This document shows positions 24,896 to 33,182 of a DNA stretch of 52,739 nt, one piece after another. The stretch's first letter is position 1. Every line of letters begins with the position of its first letter. Below the pieces are notes generated by a model. It was not told the DNA's origin, did not search any database, and saw only the letters and a list, made by a program, of their open reading frames with translations. Location: NCBI GenBank assembly GCA_021780225.1, contig JAJXZF010000092.1, forward strand, positions 1-52,739, written 5' to 3'. The DNA is from Deltaproteobacteria bacterium (GTDB lineage: Bacteria > Desulfobacterota > Binatia > Binatales > Binataceae). The translations under genes and the position numbers were made by a program.

Positions 24896-25178
24896 GCTCA
24901 CTGCTGCGATGGCGGGCGCGGGGCTAAATTGGCGTGCTTTTCGCCTCTTGTAGAAAACTGTCGCTTCTCATCGCAATATTCCGCTCCCACTGCCGGAAGC
25001 GAACGACGAGGATGCGTCAAAAGTCGAAATGCCGCTATTCTTCATCGAAGTAAACTGCGTCAATCGCTCTCTGATGCGAGCGTAGCAACGCTAAATCCAT
25101 CCCAGCCCCGCGAAATCCCGCCCCCTCGAAACCTGCGCCGCCTTATCGTCAACGCGCCCGCGGTCAGCGCCGGTCAAT
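24896..25178 (-). other. Intergenic region at the usual 6S RNA location (zapA-fau)
   Basis: In many Proteobacteria the 6S RNA gene ssrS lies between zapA and fau on the same strand. This 283-base gap has the right place, orientation and size. On the minus strand it shows TTGACG-like hexamers and local stems (for example TCGCTTC with GAAGCGA about 28 bases apart). I could not recognise the conserved 6S closing stem and open bubble by eye, so I do not call it as an ncRNA. No protein gene is visible. Confidence 0.4.
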
Positions 25179-25463
25179 TCAATCGCCCGCGCCGATCGCC
25201 GCTGAAAGCCGCCGGTTGAGCGACTCCAGACGGCTCAGCAGGTCCTGATGGTCCCGGCGCAGGCGCTCAAGCTCGTCCGCGAACTGAAGCGCCGCCAGAA
25301 TCGCCAGATTGATTGAATTTACCGTCTGTCCGCTGGCGCGAATATGCCGAATCTTCTCGTCAACCGCCGCCGCGATCGCGCGAACTCGCTGGTCGTCGTC
25401 CACCCCCGGGCCGCTGCTGAGCTTCAACTGCTGCCCCATGATTTCGACGTCGACGGCGTTCAT
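25179..25463 (-). CDS. zapA: Cell division protein ZapA
   Basis: The product is 94 aa. It begins with VDVEIMGQQLKLSSG and has the typical VDEKIRHIRASGQTVNSINLAILAALQFADEL, followed by a C-terminal coiled coil (about 60-90). ZapA binds FtsZ filaments and stabilises the Z ring. It follows the ZapB-like gene with only two bases between stop and start, so the two are translated together. Confidence 0.93.
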   Translation of the reverse strand: MNAVDVEIMGQQLKLSSGPGVDDDQRVRAIAAAVDEKIRHIRASGQTVNSINLAILAALQFADELERLRRDHQDLLSRLESLNRRLSAAIGAGD

Positions 25464-25465
25464 CT

Positions 25466-25693
25466 TCAGCCCAGATCAAGACCATCAAACCGCGCCAGAA
25501 TCCTTTCGATCCGCTCTTTCACTTCGGCGCGGGCGGCCTCTTGTTCGCGCAACTCGGCGCTTGCCTGCTGAAAGCGCTGCTCGCTTTCGGCCAACTGTCG
25601 CGCCAATTGCTCATTTTCGCGCTGTAATTGCTGAATCCTGCCGATCGATGCCTGTATACGTTCGTCCAGTTGCTTGAGGACGTCAGTCGCCAT
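25466..25693 (-). CDS. Small coiled-coil protein, ZapB-like
   Basis: The product is 75 aa from the ATG at 25693 (AAGGTGG upstream); a TTG three codons earlier is less likely. Almost the whole protein is predicted coiled coil (LDERIQASIGRIQQLQRENEQL and AELREQEAARAEVKERI), like ZapB and the small coiled-coil proteins encoded just before zapA in other genomes. A role in Z-ring assembly is inferred from this position; the sequence alone shows only the coiled coil. Confidence 0.78.
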   Translation of the reverse strand: MATDVLKQLDERIQASIGRIQQLQRENEQLARQLAESEQRFQQASAELREQEAARAEVKERIERILARFDGLDLG

Positions 25694-25739
25694 GTCTGCC
25701 AATTTCCACCTTCACTTTAATTTTGGATTAAATATGGTG

Positions 25740-27173
25740 TCAAGCCGCATAAGAACCGCTCGCCGCCGCGCCCTCGCCGTCGCCCTCTTCAAACAGCGCA
25801 TCGACGAATTCGCGCGGGTCGAACGGCCGCAAATCTTCAAGGTTTTCGCCCAGGCCGACGTAGCGAACCGGCAGCTTCAAGCGCTCGGCGATTCCCACGA
25901 TCACGCCGCCCTTGGCCGTGCTGTCCAGCTTCGCCAGCACCACGCCGGTCAGCGGTACCGCTTCGCCGAAGAGCTTAGCTTGGCTGAGCGCGTTTTGGCC
26001 CGTGGTCGCATCCAGGACCAACCAGGTTTCGTGCGGCGCTCCGGGCAGCTCGCGGCCTACCACCCGCGCGATTTTTTTCAGCTCTTCCATCAAATTGGTC
26101 TTGGTTTGCAAGCGCCCCGCCGTGTCGATTAGCACCACCCGCGCGCCGCGCGCGACGGCGGCCTTGACCGCGTCGAACGCGACCGCGGCCGGATCGGAAC
26201 CCGGTTTTTGTTTAATCAACTCGACCCCGACCCGATCGCACCATACCTGTAGCTGATCGATCGCGGCGGCGCGAAAAGTATCGGCCGCGGCGACCAGCAC
26301 CGTTCCCCGCTCGGCCTTGAGCAGCGCCGCCAGCTTGGCGACGGTCGTGGTTTTGCCGACGCCGTTGACGCCGGCCATCATGATCACCATCGGCGCGTCG
26401 CCGGAATCGGCGATCGGCCGCTCGGCGTCGTTCAGTACGCGCGCGATTTCGTCTTTTAGAGCTTCGCGGATAACGTCCGGCCGGGCGTCGTTCTTAAGCC
26501 GCGATCGCACCGCCTCGACCAGCTTCAGGCTGCCCTCGACGCCGACGTCGGCGCCAATCAGCGCCTCTTCGAGTCCTTCGTAAATCTCGTCAGCCTTGGC
26601 GCTGCCGGTAATCGCGGCGCGCACGCGGGCGAGAAAGTTCTCGCGCGTTTTGCGCAGACCAAGTCCAATCCGGACCGGCCCCGGAGACGGCGTTGCGACA
26701 GGACCGGGCGTGGACGGCGGCGTCGCCTCAGGTTGTGCGGACGCCGCGACTTCGGCGATCGCGGGCGGCGCTTCGGCTTGCGGCGGCGCTGCCGCGGCTG
26801 GCGCAACCGGCGCGGTTTCAATAACGGCTTCGGCCGCTTCGCCGGGAGCGATCGGGATCGCGGCCGGCGCGGGCCGCGCTTGCGCCGGAGACGCCGGTTC
26901 GGCGACCCGTGCCGGCGCGATTTCGGGCGGCGGCGCGGCGGCTTCGACCGGAACCTGCGGCGGCGGCGCAACCTCGGCCGGTTCAGCGGTCGGGACCGTC
27001 TCAACCCGAACCGCGGCGGGTGCCGGTCGCGGCGCCTCGGGCCGTTCGGCGCGCCGCGGCCGCCGTTTTCGCGCGCTGAACTCGCTCAGGAAGGCGAGAC
27101 CGAGCAGCGGTATCTGCGCGGCAACGGCGATCGCCATCGCCAGCTGCAGCGTATTCAGATGGATCGTCGGCAA
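25740..27173 (-). CDS. ftsY: Signal recognition particle receptor FtsY
   Basis: The product is up to 477 aa. An N-terminal hydrophobic segment (AMAIAVAAQIPLLGLAFL, about 12-29) and an Ala/Pro/Glu-rich linker (about 38-160) replace the usual acidic A domain. The N domain follows, then the GTPase (G) domain with GVNGVGKTTTVAKLA, AADTFRAAAIDQL, LIDTAGRLQTKTNLM, LDATTGQNALSQAKLF and KLDSTAKGG. It receives SRP-ribosome complexes at the membrane. The annotated start is a TTG without a clear ribosome site; the ATG at 27137 is an alternative. A gap of 227 bases to smc holds no gene. Confidence 0.94.
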   Translation of the reverse strand: MPTIHLNTLQLAMAIAVAAQIPLLGLAFLSEFSARKRRPRRAERPEAPRPAPAAVRVETVPTAEPAEVAPPPQVPVEAAAPPPEIAPARVAEPASPAQARPAPAAIPIAPGEAAEAVIETAPVAPAAAAPPQAEAPPAIAEVAASAQPEATPPSTPGPVATPSPGPVRIGLGLRKTRENFLARVRAAITGSAKADEIYEGLEEALIGADVGVEGSLKLVEAVRSRLKNDARPDVIREALKDEIARVLNDAERPIADSGDAPMVIMMAGVNGVGKTTTVAKLAALLKAERGTVLVAAADTFRAAAIDQLQVWCDRVGVELIKQKPGSDPAAVAFDAVKAAVARGARVVLIDTAGRLQTKTNLMEELKKIARVVGRELPGAPHETWLVLDATTGQNALSQAKLFGEAVPLTGVVLAKLDSTAKGGVIVGIAERLKLPVRYVGLGENLEDLRPFDPREFVDALFEEGDGEGAAASGSYAA

Positions 27174-27400
27174 GGCGTTTGGCCCCGGTAAAAGAATCTT
27201 CGCCCGAGCGCCGCAGGCGGCGGTCGTGGCTCGAACAACATTCCCGAACGAGCCGCGAGCGCCGCCGCGCGCCGGCGAACCGGATCAGAATATCAGCGCC
27301 GGAGAAATTCTAAAACGCCAGCGAGGCGATTCGTTCGCGGCGGCGCGGCGGAGTTCCGGCCGGACGCCCGCGGCGCCGCGCGTGGCCGGCGCGATTCGCC

Positions 27401-30400
27401 TCACGCCGCGTTGGGAATCGTGAGCGAGATAATCCGCGACACGCCCGGCCGATCCATGGTCACCCCGTGAATGTGATCGGCGCTCTGCATCGTGCGCTGA
27501 TTATGCGTGATCACGATAAACTGTGAGCGCTCCTTAAGCTCGCGCACCAGGCCGGTGAAGGCCGCGAGGCTGAATTCGTCGAGCGGCGCGTCCACCTCGT
27601 CCATCACGCAGAACGGACTCGGGTTCAGCAGGAACAGCGAGAAGATCAGCGCCATCGCCGAAAGCGCCTTCTCGCCGCCCGAGAGCAGGGCGATTTCTTT
27701 TACCTTTTTGCCGGCCGGCTGCACGAGAATATTCACGCCCGATTCGAGCATGTCGTTGGGATCGGTCAGATCCAGCCGGCCTTTGCCGCCGCGCAGCAGT
27801 TTCGGGAACAACTCCTCGAAATTTTTCGCCGCGCCCTCGAAGGTCTCGGCAAACCGTTTGCGCGCCTCGCGATTCAGCTTCTGAATCGTAAGCGTCAGGT
27901 CGTTGACCGCGGCTTCGAGGTCGGCCCGTTCGGCGCCGAGCGCCGCCGCGCGCTGTTCAAGCTCGGCGACCTCGCTTTCCGCGGCAAGATTCACTTCGCC
28001 GATTTTTTCGGCGCGGGCGCGCAGCTCCGCGAGCCGCGCCTCATCGGCGGCGGCGTCGCGCCCGGCGAGCGCGGCTTCGATTTCCGCGGCGGCGCCGTCG
28101 AACGCGGCGGAGAATTTTTCGGCGAAGGCGCGTTCCAGTTCTTCGATCAGCGTGCGCGCGCGCTCGCGTTTGAGGCCGTATTCGATCGTTTCGGCCTCCA
28201 GCGCTTCGAGCCGGCCGCGCGCGCCGGCCAGCGCGGCGCGCGCCGCTTCGAGTTCGGCTTCGCGCGCGGCGGCCTGTTCGGTCAAAGCCGCGACCGCGCT
28301 TTCAAGCTCGTCGCGCCGCGCCGCCGCGCCCGCGTCCTGCCCGGCCAGCTTTGCAAGCTCGGCCTGAAACTCGATTCGGTCGGCCTCCGCGCGATTGCGC
28401 GCGGCCAGATTCTGCGCGATTTGCGTTTCCAGTTCGTCCGCAATCCCGCGCTGATGGCGCAGCTCCTGCTCAAGGCCGGCGATCGCCGCTTTGCGCGCCT
28501 CGACCTTGGCGGCGGCCGCGAGCATCTCCTCGGCCATCCGCTCCGCGTCCGCCTTGCGCTCGGCCAGCTCGCCCGCGGCCGCGCTCAGGCGCGCGCGCGC
28601 CGCCTGTTCGAGCATCGCCAGCTCTTCCATCCGGGCGTTCGCCGCCAGCGCCGCCGCGACGATTTCGGCGAGCCGCCGATCGGCGGCGTTGTGGCCCGCT
28701 TCGGCCAGCGCGATCCGTTGCTCGGCGCGCGCGATCGCGGCGCGCGCTTCGGCCGCGGCGCGTTCCGCCGTCTGGATGCGAGCGCGGACCGTCTCGCCGG
28801 CCGCGCGGGCTTCGCGATGAGTCGCGCGGGCCGCTTCGTGGCGTTCGGCGAGCGCCTGATGCTCCGCACGGGCGGCGTCGGCGGCGTTGCGCGCCGCTTC
28901 AACCGAGCGGGCGCCGCTGTGCCAATCCAGAAAGCCGTCGGCGGCGCTGGCGCCGCTGCCGCCGGCGATCATCCGCTCCGGCGCGAGCAGGTCGCCCTCG
29001 CGCGTGACAAAAATGGTTCCGACGCCGTTCAGATTCGCCGCGGCGAGCGCGGAATCGAGGTCCTCCGCGACCATCACATGGCCCATCAGCGCCTCGGCGA
29101 GCGCCTGATACCGCGGCTCGACCTCGACCAAATCGACCAGTCGGCCCGCGATGCCGGATGCTTCGATCGGCGCATGCGCCGATCCCGCCGCCAGCGAAGT
29201 TGGGATGAAACTCAAACGCCCGGCGTTGCGGTGCTTGAGACTTTCGATCGCGCGAAGCGCGAAAGCGGGAGAGTCCACGATCACCGCGTCGATTTGCTCG
29301 CCGAGCACGGCGCGCAAGGCCGGCTCGAGCGCGGGCGGGGCCTTGACCACTTCGAGCAGCATCGCGGGGTCCGCCGGCGGGCGATCGCCGTTGAGCGATT
29401 CGAGCACGCCGCGCAAGCGTTCCCCGGCGCCGTTGGGCATGATCCGCTGGGCGCGCGCGAGCGCGGCGGCAAGTTCGTCTTCGGCCGCGGCTAAGCGGCC
29501 CGCCTGATGGTCAAGCGCGGCGCGCGCGGCGACCTCGGCGTCAGCGGCGGCCGTGCGGGCATCTTCGCGCTCGGCGTCCGCGGCGCGGTCGGCGGCCAGC
29601 GCAGCGTCGGCCTGAGCGAGATCGTTATGAGCGGCGGCCAGCGCGTCGCGCAGCGCCGGCAATTCGGACGCGGCCGCGGCCAGCTTGCGTTCGAGTTCGG
29701 CGCGTTCGCCGGAGAGATCGGCCAGCCGCCCGCGCGTGACCGCGGCCTCGCGCACAACCTCGCTCAGTTCGTCTTTCAAGTCCTCGATTTGGCGCTCGCT
29801 CTCGCGGCGCAATTTGTCGGCCGCTTGATGCGCAGCGCGCAGGGCCGCCAGCGCGGTCTCGCCCAGGCGATCGTCGCCGCCGTTGAGCTCGCGCGCCAGC
29901 CGCGCTCCGGCGGCGGCGCGCGCCGCGCGGGCGAGCGTGGCCCGTCCTGACAGGTCGGCGAGGCGCTGTTCGAGCTCGGGTTGGAGCCGTTCGGTCGCTT
30001 CAAGCCGGCGGGCGAGAAACTCGCGCGCGCGGGCGCGCTCGCTGAAGGCCGCGCGCAGATTTTCGAGTTCGCGGCGGCTCGCGGCCAGTTCGTCGCGGGC
30101 GGCGGCGAGGGCCGCCGCGGCGGCTTCCGCGACCGCTTCGGTCGCGCCGATCGCGCCGCGGGCCGCGGCGGCGGATTCTCGCAATTCGAGTTCGCGCGCC
30201 GCGGCGGCGGCCAGCTCCGTCCGCAATTCAAGCAGGCGTCGGCCCGCGCCGAGCCGCTCCAGCTCGACCAATTCGGCGCGGATCGCTTTGAAAGCTTCGG
30301 CCTTTTTCGCCTGGCGGCGCGCGAAATTGAGCTGGCGCTCGATTTCCTTCAAAACGTCATCGACGCGCGCCAGATTCTCGCGCACCCGTTCGAGCTTGCG

Positions 30401-30946
30401 CTCGCTGATATCGCGGCGGCCTTTGAACAGCGAGAGACCGGCGGCCTCTTCGACCATCGTGCGCAATTCGGCCGGCTTGGCCTGGATAATCTCCTCAATC
30501 CGACCCTGTTCGATCAGCGCATAGCCGCGACTGTGGATCTGCGCGGCCATGAAAAACTCGGTGATATCCTTGAGGCGGCAGGGAATCCGGTTGAGCAGGT
30601 ATTCGGAATCGCCCGAGCGATAGACCCGGCGGGTCACCGCGACCTCGCTCAGCGCCGCATAAGGCTCGGGCAGTGCGGAATGCTCCTCCGCTTCAAGCAG
30701 CAGCGTGACTTCCGCCATTCCGGCGGCGGGGTTCGATTCGTTGCCGGCGTAAATCAGGTCTTCGGCGCTTTTGCCGCGCAGGCGGGAGGGCGCCTGCTCG
30801 CCCAGCACCCAACGAATTGCGTCGACCACATTCGACTTGCCGCATCCGTTGGGGCCAACCACGGCGGTGACGCCCGGACTGAAACTGATAACGGTCGGAT
30901 CGAGAAAAGATTTAAAGCCGACAACTTCAAGGCTTTTTAACCGCAT
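27401..30946 (-). CDS. smc: Chromosome segregation protein SMC
   Basis: The product is 1181 aa. The N-terminal ATPase half has GFKSFLDPTVISFSPGVTAVVGPNGCGKSN, that is the Walker A motif GPNGCGKS. Two very long Ala/Glu/Arg-rich coiled coils flank a hinge (about 510-670, with GRLVDLVEVEPRYQALAEALMG). The C-terminal half has the ABC signature LLSGGEKALSAMAL and Walker B PFCVMDEVDAPLDE. SMC dimers load at parS through ParB and organise the chromosome; a parS-like site lies 11.6 kb away in this window. scpA and scpB are not adjacent. Confidence 0.97.
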   Translation of the reverse strand: MRLKSLEVVGFKSFLDPTVISFSPGVTAVVGPNGCGKSNVVDAIRWVLGEQAPSRLRGKSAEDLIYAGNESNPAAGMAEVTLLLEAEEHSALPEPYAALSEVAVTRRVYRSGDSEYLLNRIPCRLKDITEFFMAAQIHSRGYALIEQGRIEEIIQAKPAELRTMVEEAAGLSLFKGRRDISERKLERVRENLARVDDVLKEIERQLNFARRQAKKAEAFKAIRAELVELERLGAGRRLLELRTELAAAAARELELRESAAAARGAIGATEAVAEAAAAALAAARDELAASRRELENLRAAFSERARAREFLARRLEATERLQPELEQRLADLSGRATLARAARAAAGARLARELNGGDDRLGETALAALRAAHQAADKLRRESERQIEDLKDELSEVVREAAVTRGRLADLSGERAELERKLAAAASELPALRDALAAAHNDLAQADAALAADRAADAEREDARTAAADAEVAARAALDHQAGRLAAAEDELAAALARAQRIMPNGAGERLRGVLESLNGDRPPADPAMLLEVVKAPPALEPALRAVLGEQIDAVIVDSPAFALRAIESLKHRNAGRLSFIPTSLAAGSAHAPIEASGIAGRLVDLVEVEPRYQALAEALMGHVMVAEDLDSALAAANLNGVGTIFVTREGDLLAPERMIAGGSGASAADGFLDWHSGARSVEAARNAADAARAEHQALAERHEAARATHREARAAGETVRARIQTAERAAAEARAAIARAEQRIALAEAGHNAADRRLAEIVAAALAANARMEELAMLEQAARARLSAAAGELAERKADAERMAEEMLAAAAKVEARKAAIAGLEQELRHQRGIADELETQIAQNLAARNRAEADRIEFQAELAKLAGQDAGAAARRDELESAVAALTEQAAAREAELEAARAALAGARGRLEALEAETIEYGLKRERARTLIEELERAFAEKFSAAFDGAAAEIEAALAGRDAAADEARLAELRARAEKIGEVNLAAESEVAELEQRAAALGAERADLEAAVNDLTLTIQKLNREARKRFAETFEGAAKNFEELFPKLLRGGKGRLDLTDPNDMLESGVNILVQPAGKKVKEIALLSGGEKALSAMALIFSLFLLNPSPFCVMDEVDAPLDEFSLAAFTGLVRELKERSQFIVITHNQRTMQSADHIHGVTMDRPGVSRIISLTIPNAA

Positions 30947-30977
30947 ACCGCCCTCGCCTCCGCCACCACAGCCCCAT

Positions 30978-31008
30978 CGAGAATACCCTAACGCGACGCG
31001 GAACGGTC
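30978..31008 (-). promoter_or_regulatory. Possible smc promoter
   Basis: On the minus strand TTGACC (31008-31003) and TATTCT (30983-30978) are separated by 19 bases and end about 32 bases before the smc ATG. The spacing is longer than the ideal 17, so this is tentative. Confidence 0.3.
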
Positions 31009-31177
31009 AATAGAGACCCAATCAGTCGTCGCGACACGCTTCCACAGGCCCAAGATGATGTGCCTTGAGCGCCTGTTGACCAATCTTCGTCAAATTTACG
31101 CCGTCGCGACGGACAAGCCAATCCGGGGGCGGAGCGAGGGCGTCGGTCTTCGCGGGCGAAACGCCGCCGGCGAAGGC

Positions 31178-31825
31178 TCAATCCTTGAGCAATTCAGTGT
31201 TCCAATAAGCCGCGTCGATCGTCGTCAGGAACGGCATCCATTCGCGATAGCGGCGCAGGCTGAACATCTCGGTGCTGAACGGCGTCCACTGCGGGCGCTG
31301 GGGTTTGCGCACCAGCGGCATCCCGGCTTCTTCCGGCGTGCGTCCACCCTTGCGCCGGTTGCAGTGATGGCACGAGCAGACGACGTTTTCCCAGGTGGAC
31401 ATCCCGCCGCGCGAGCGTGGGGTTACGTGGTCGAGGTTGAGGTCGGTGCGCGGCAGGCGCCGCCCGCAGTACTGGCAGGTGTTGTTGTCGCGCGCGTAAA
31501 TATTGAAGCGCGAAAAACGGACGTGGCGTTTGGGCACGCGCTCGTAAGCGGTAAGCAGCAGCACCCGCGGCACCCGGATTACGCCTCCGATTACGCCGAT
31601 ACGCTCGTGATGGGTCTCCAGGGCGAGCGCCCGCCAACTGTCGAAATCGAAGATTCGGTACTGTTCATCGACCGCGCGCGCCACGCCCTGGTAGAGCAGC
31701 GCGAAGCCGCGTTTGACCGAAGTTACATGAACCGGAAGATAGGAACGGTTGAGCACCAAGACTCTGCTGTTGAGCACAGCCGTTCCCGCCGGGTAGGCCA
31801 TCAGCGCTTGGTCTGACGACGCCAT
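31178..31825 (-). CDS. HNH endonuclease family protein
   Basis: The product is up to 215 aa. The N-terminal half (VLNSRVLVLNRSYLPVHVTSVKRGFALLY) is shared by a common family of stand-alone HNH proteins. The nuclease part has CQYCGRR, the catalytic LNLDHVTPRSRGG and CHHCNRRKGG, so the zinc-binding CxxC pairs and the HNH core are intact. The first ATG (31825) overlaps an extended -10-like TGGTACTAT, so the ATG at codon 9 (31801) may be the real start. The family is chromosomal and its target is unknown; it is not necessarily mobile or a restriction enzyme. Confidence 0.88.
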   Translation of the reverse strand: MASSDQALMAYPAGTAVLNSRVLVLNRSYLPVHVTSVKRGFALLYQGVARAVDEQYRIFDFDSWRALALETHHERIGVIGGVIRVPRVLLLTAYERVPKRHVRFSRFNIYARDNNTCQYCGRRLPRTDLNLDHVTPRSRGGMSTWENVVCSCHHCNRRKGGRTPEEAGMPLVRKPQRPQWTPFSTEMFSLRRYREWMPFLTTIDAAYWNTELLKD

Positions 31826-31996
31826 ATAGTACCACGTAATTAGAGCAAACCCGTCAAGTCAAGAGGATCGCCGAAAATTCACCATCGCGTCGGATTTGTG
31901 CGCTTCCGCAATCCGTCGCAGCGCGCGCAAGCAAGTTCAATCTCATTATAGCTTGCGGGCGTCGATGCGGCGCCGGGCGCGATTTCCGGGGCCATA

Positions 31997-32026
31997 TTGA
32001 CCTGCCGATCCGGCGGCGGCTAGTAT
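31997..32026 (+). promoter_or_regulatory. Promoter of tRNA-fMet
   Basis: TTGACC (31997-32002) and TAGTAT (32021-32026) are separated by 18 bases. Transcription would start about 7 bases after the -10 box, at or just before the first base of the tRNA, so the primary transcript would have almost no leader. Confidence 0.6.
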
Positions 32027-32032
32027 GCGCCG

Positions 32033-32109
32033 CGCGGGGTGGAGCAGTCTGGTAGCTCGCCGGGCTCATAACCCGGAGGTCAGAGGTTCAAATCCTCTCC
32101 CCGCAACCA
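32033..32109 (+). tRNA. Initiator tRNA-fMet (CAT)
   Basis: The 77-base sequence runs from CGCGGGGTGGAGCAG to the encoded CCA. The anticodon loop is CTCATAA. Two initiator hallmarks are present: the unpaired first acceptor position (C1 opposite A72) and three consecutive G-C pairs in the anticodon stem (GGG/CCC). The T arm reads GGTTCAAATCC. It is close to E. coli tRNA-fMet over its whole length. Confidence 0.97.
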
Positions 32110-32309
32110 ATCAAAACCTCCACATCGACAAACAATTAGAGGTGCAAGCGCTCCCATTGCGACGGCGCTCCGAACCCGATGGCGGTTGCGTAGATTAGTT
32201 TTGCAAGTGCGGGACTGAACGGGCGGCGCGTCCACGATCGAACGAAACTCCAGACACCTTCCCAAGCGTCGCCTTGAAAGAAGCATCGCCGCGACGGATA
32301 CTGAAAACG

Positions 32310-32504
32310 ATGACGAAGAAGACCAAAGTGGCGACCGAGATTCGGGCGGACCTGACCAGCCGGGAAGCTGTTGAGCAGTTTCGCGAGGCGGCTGCCGAGT
32401 TCACCAGGAAGGCTACGCGCTCGCGCGAGTCGGCGATGCAGGTCTTGGTCGAAGCCGGGATTTACACGAAGTCGGGTAAGCTCGCGAAGAATTATCGCTC
32501 CTGA
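32310..32504 (+). CDS. Small protein, candidate antitoxin
   Basis: The product is 64 aa from the ATG at 32310. It is charged and mostly helical (TSREAVEQFREAAAEFTRKATRSRESAMQ) and ends with VLVEAGIYTKSGKLAKNYRS. There is no membrane segment and no recognisable DNA-binding fold. It is directly followed, in the same reading frame and after only 7 sense codons, by the ADP-ribosyltransferase-like gene. Small proteins of this build occur before related genes in other bacteria, as far as I recall. An antitoxin or immunity role is inference from the arrangement. Confidence 0.65.
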   Translation: MTKKTKVATEIRADLTSREAVEQFREAAAEFTRKATRSRESAMQVLVEAGIYTKSGKLAKNYRS

Positions 32505-32525
32505 CCGCCCGCCGTTCGCATTCCG

Positions 32526-33116
32526 TTGCATCAACTGGCTGCGAGTTTCATCCTCGGCTACCACGGATGCGACCAGGCCGTTGGCGAGCGCATCCTCAGG
32601 GGCGAAACTTTTAAGCAAAGCAACAACGATTACGACTGGCTCGGTCCCGGGATTTATTTCTGGGAAGCCAACCCGCTTCGCGGTCTCGATTTCGCGCGCG
32701 AGGCCAAAAAGCGCCATATCTCAAAAATCGGGAAACCTTTCGTTATCGGCGCGGTAATCTCTCTGGGCTTATGCCTGGATCTGACGACCCTCGCCGGCGT
32801 GGAACAGGTGCGAGCTGCCCATAGGAGTTTGTCCGAGCTCGCGGCCGCGGCCGGCCGCACGCTGCCAAAGAATGCTCCGAATGGATTGCTGCGCCATCTT
32901 GATTGCGCGGTGATTCAGACGCTCCATAGGATTCGCCGCGACCGTGACGATCAGCTACTCGATTCGGTCAAAGGCGTCTTCATCGAAGGCGCGCCGATAT
33001 ACCAGGGCTCTGGTTTCCACGAAAAAACTCACATCCACGTTGCGATCCGGAACCCGGATTGCATCAAGGGCGTGTTCCGCGTTCCGGAGGCCCAGCTTCA
33101 TTCCCTAAAGCCGTAG
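32526..33116 (+). CDS. ADP-ribosyltransferase-like protein, candidate toxin
   Basis: The product is 196 aa from TTG at 32526; no better start is available, because in-frame codons before it run back to the upstream stop. The N-terminal core has GYHGCD (H13), a conserved linker ILRGETFKQSNNDYDWLG and GPGIYFWEANPLRGLDFA (Y44, E47). This His...Tyr pattern with YFWE/FYxT resembles DUF3990/PARP-like ADP-ribosyltransferases. Later blocks are VIGAVISLGLCLDLTT, HLDCAVIQTLHRIR, IYQGSGFHEKTHIHVAIRNPDCIKGVF. No Shine-Dalgarno sequence precedes the start, so translation probably depends on the small upstream gene. I infer a toxin of a toxin-antitoxin pair. The enzymatic activity is not proven by sequence. 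Confidence 0.7.
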   Translation: MHQLAASFILGYHGCDQAVGERILRGETFKQSNNDYDWLGPGIYFWEANPLRGLDFAREAKKRHISKIGKPFVIGAVISLGLCLDLTTLAGVEQVRAAHRSLSELAAAAGRTLPKNAPNGLLRHLDCAVIQTLHRIRRDRDDQLLDSVKGVFIEGAPIYQGSGFHEKTHIHVAIRNPDCIKGVFRVPEAQLHSLKP

Positions 33117-33120
33117 TGAC

Positions 33121-33147
33121 GCGGCGGCGACGCAATAACGCCGCCGC
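33121..33147. terminator. Hairpin between convergent genes
   Basis: GCGGCGGCG (33121-33129) pairs with CGCCGCCGC (33139-33147) around a 9-base loop. It lies 5 bases after the candidate toxin's stop and before the convergent hsp20 gene. There is no T run. Confidence 0.45.
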
Positions 33148-33182
33148 CGATCAGCCCCCTTCGGATTGCCCGCCGCCGCGGC

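Noticed and set aside
32502-32504. UGA between the candidate antitoxin and toxin as a selenocysteine codon
   Set aside because: No hairpin with a SECIS-like loop follows, and the two halves look like separate proteins.
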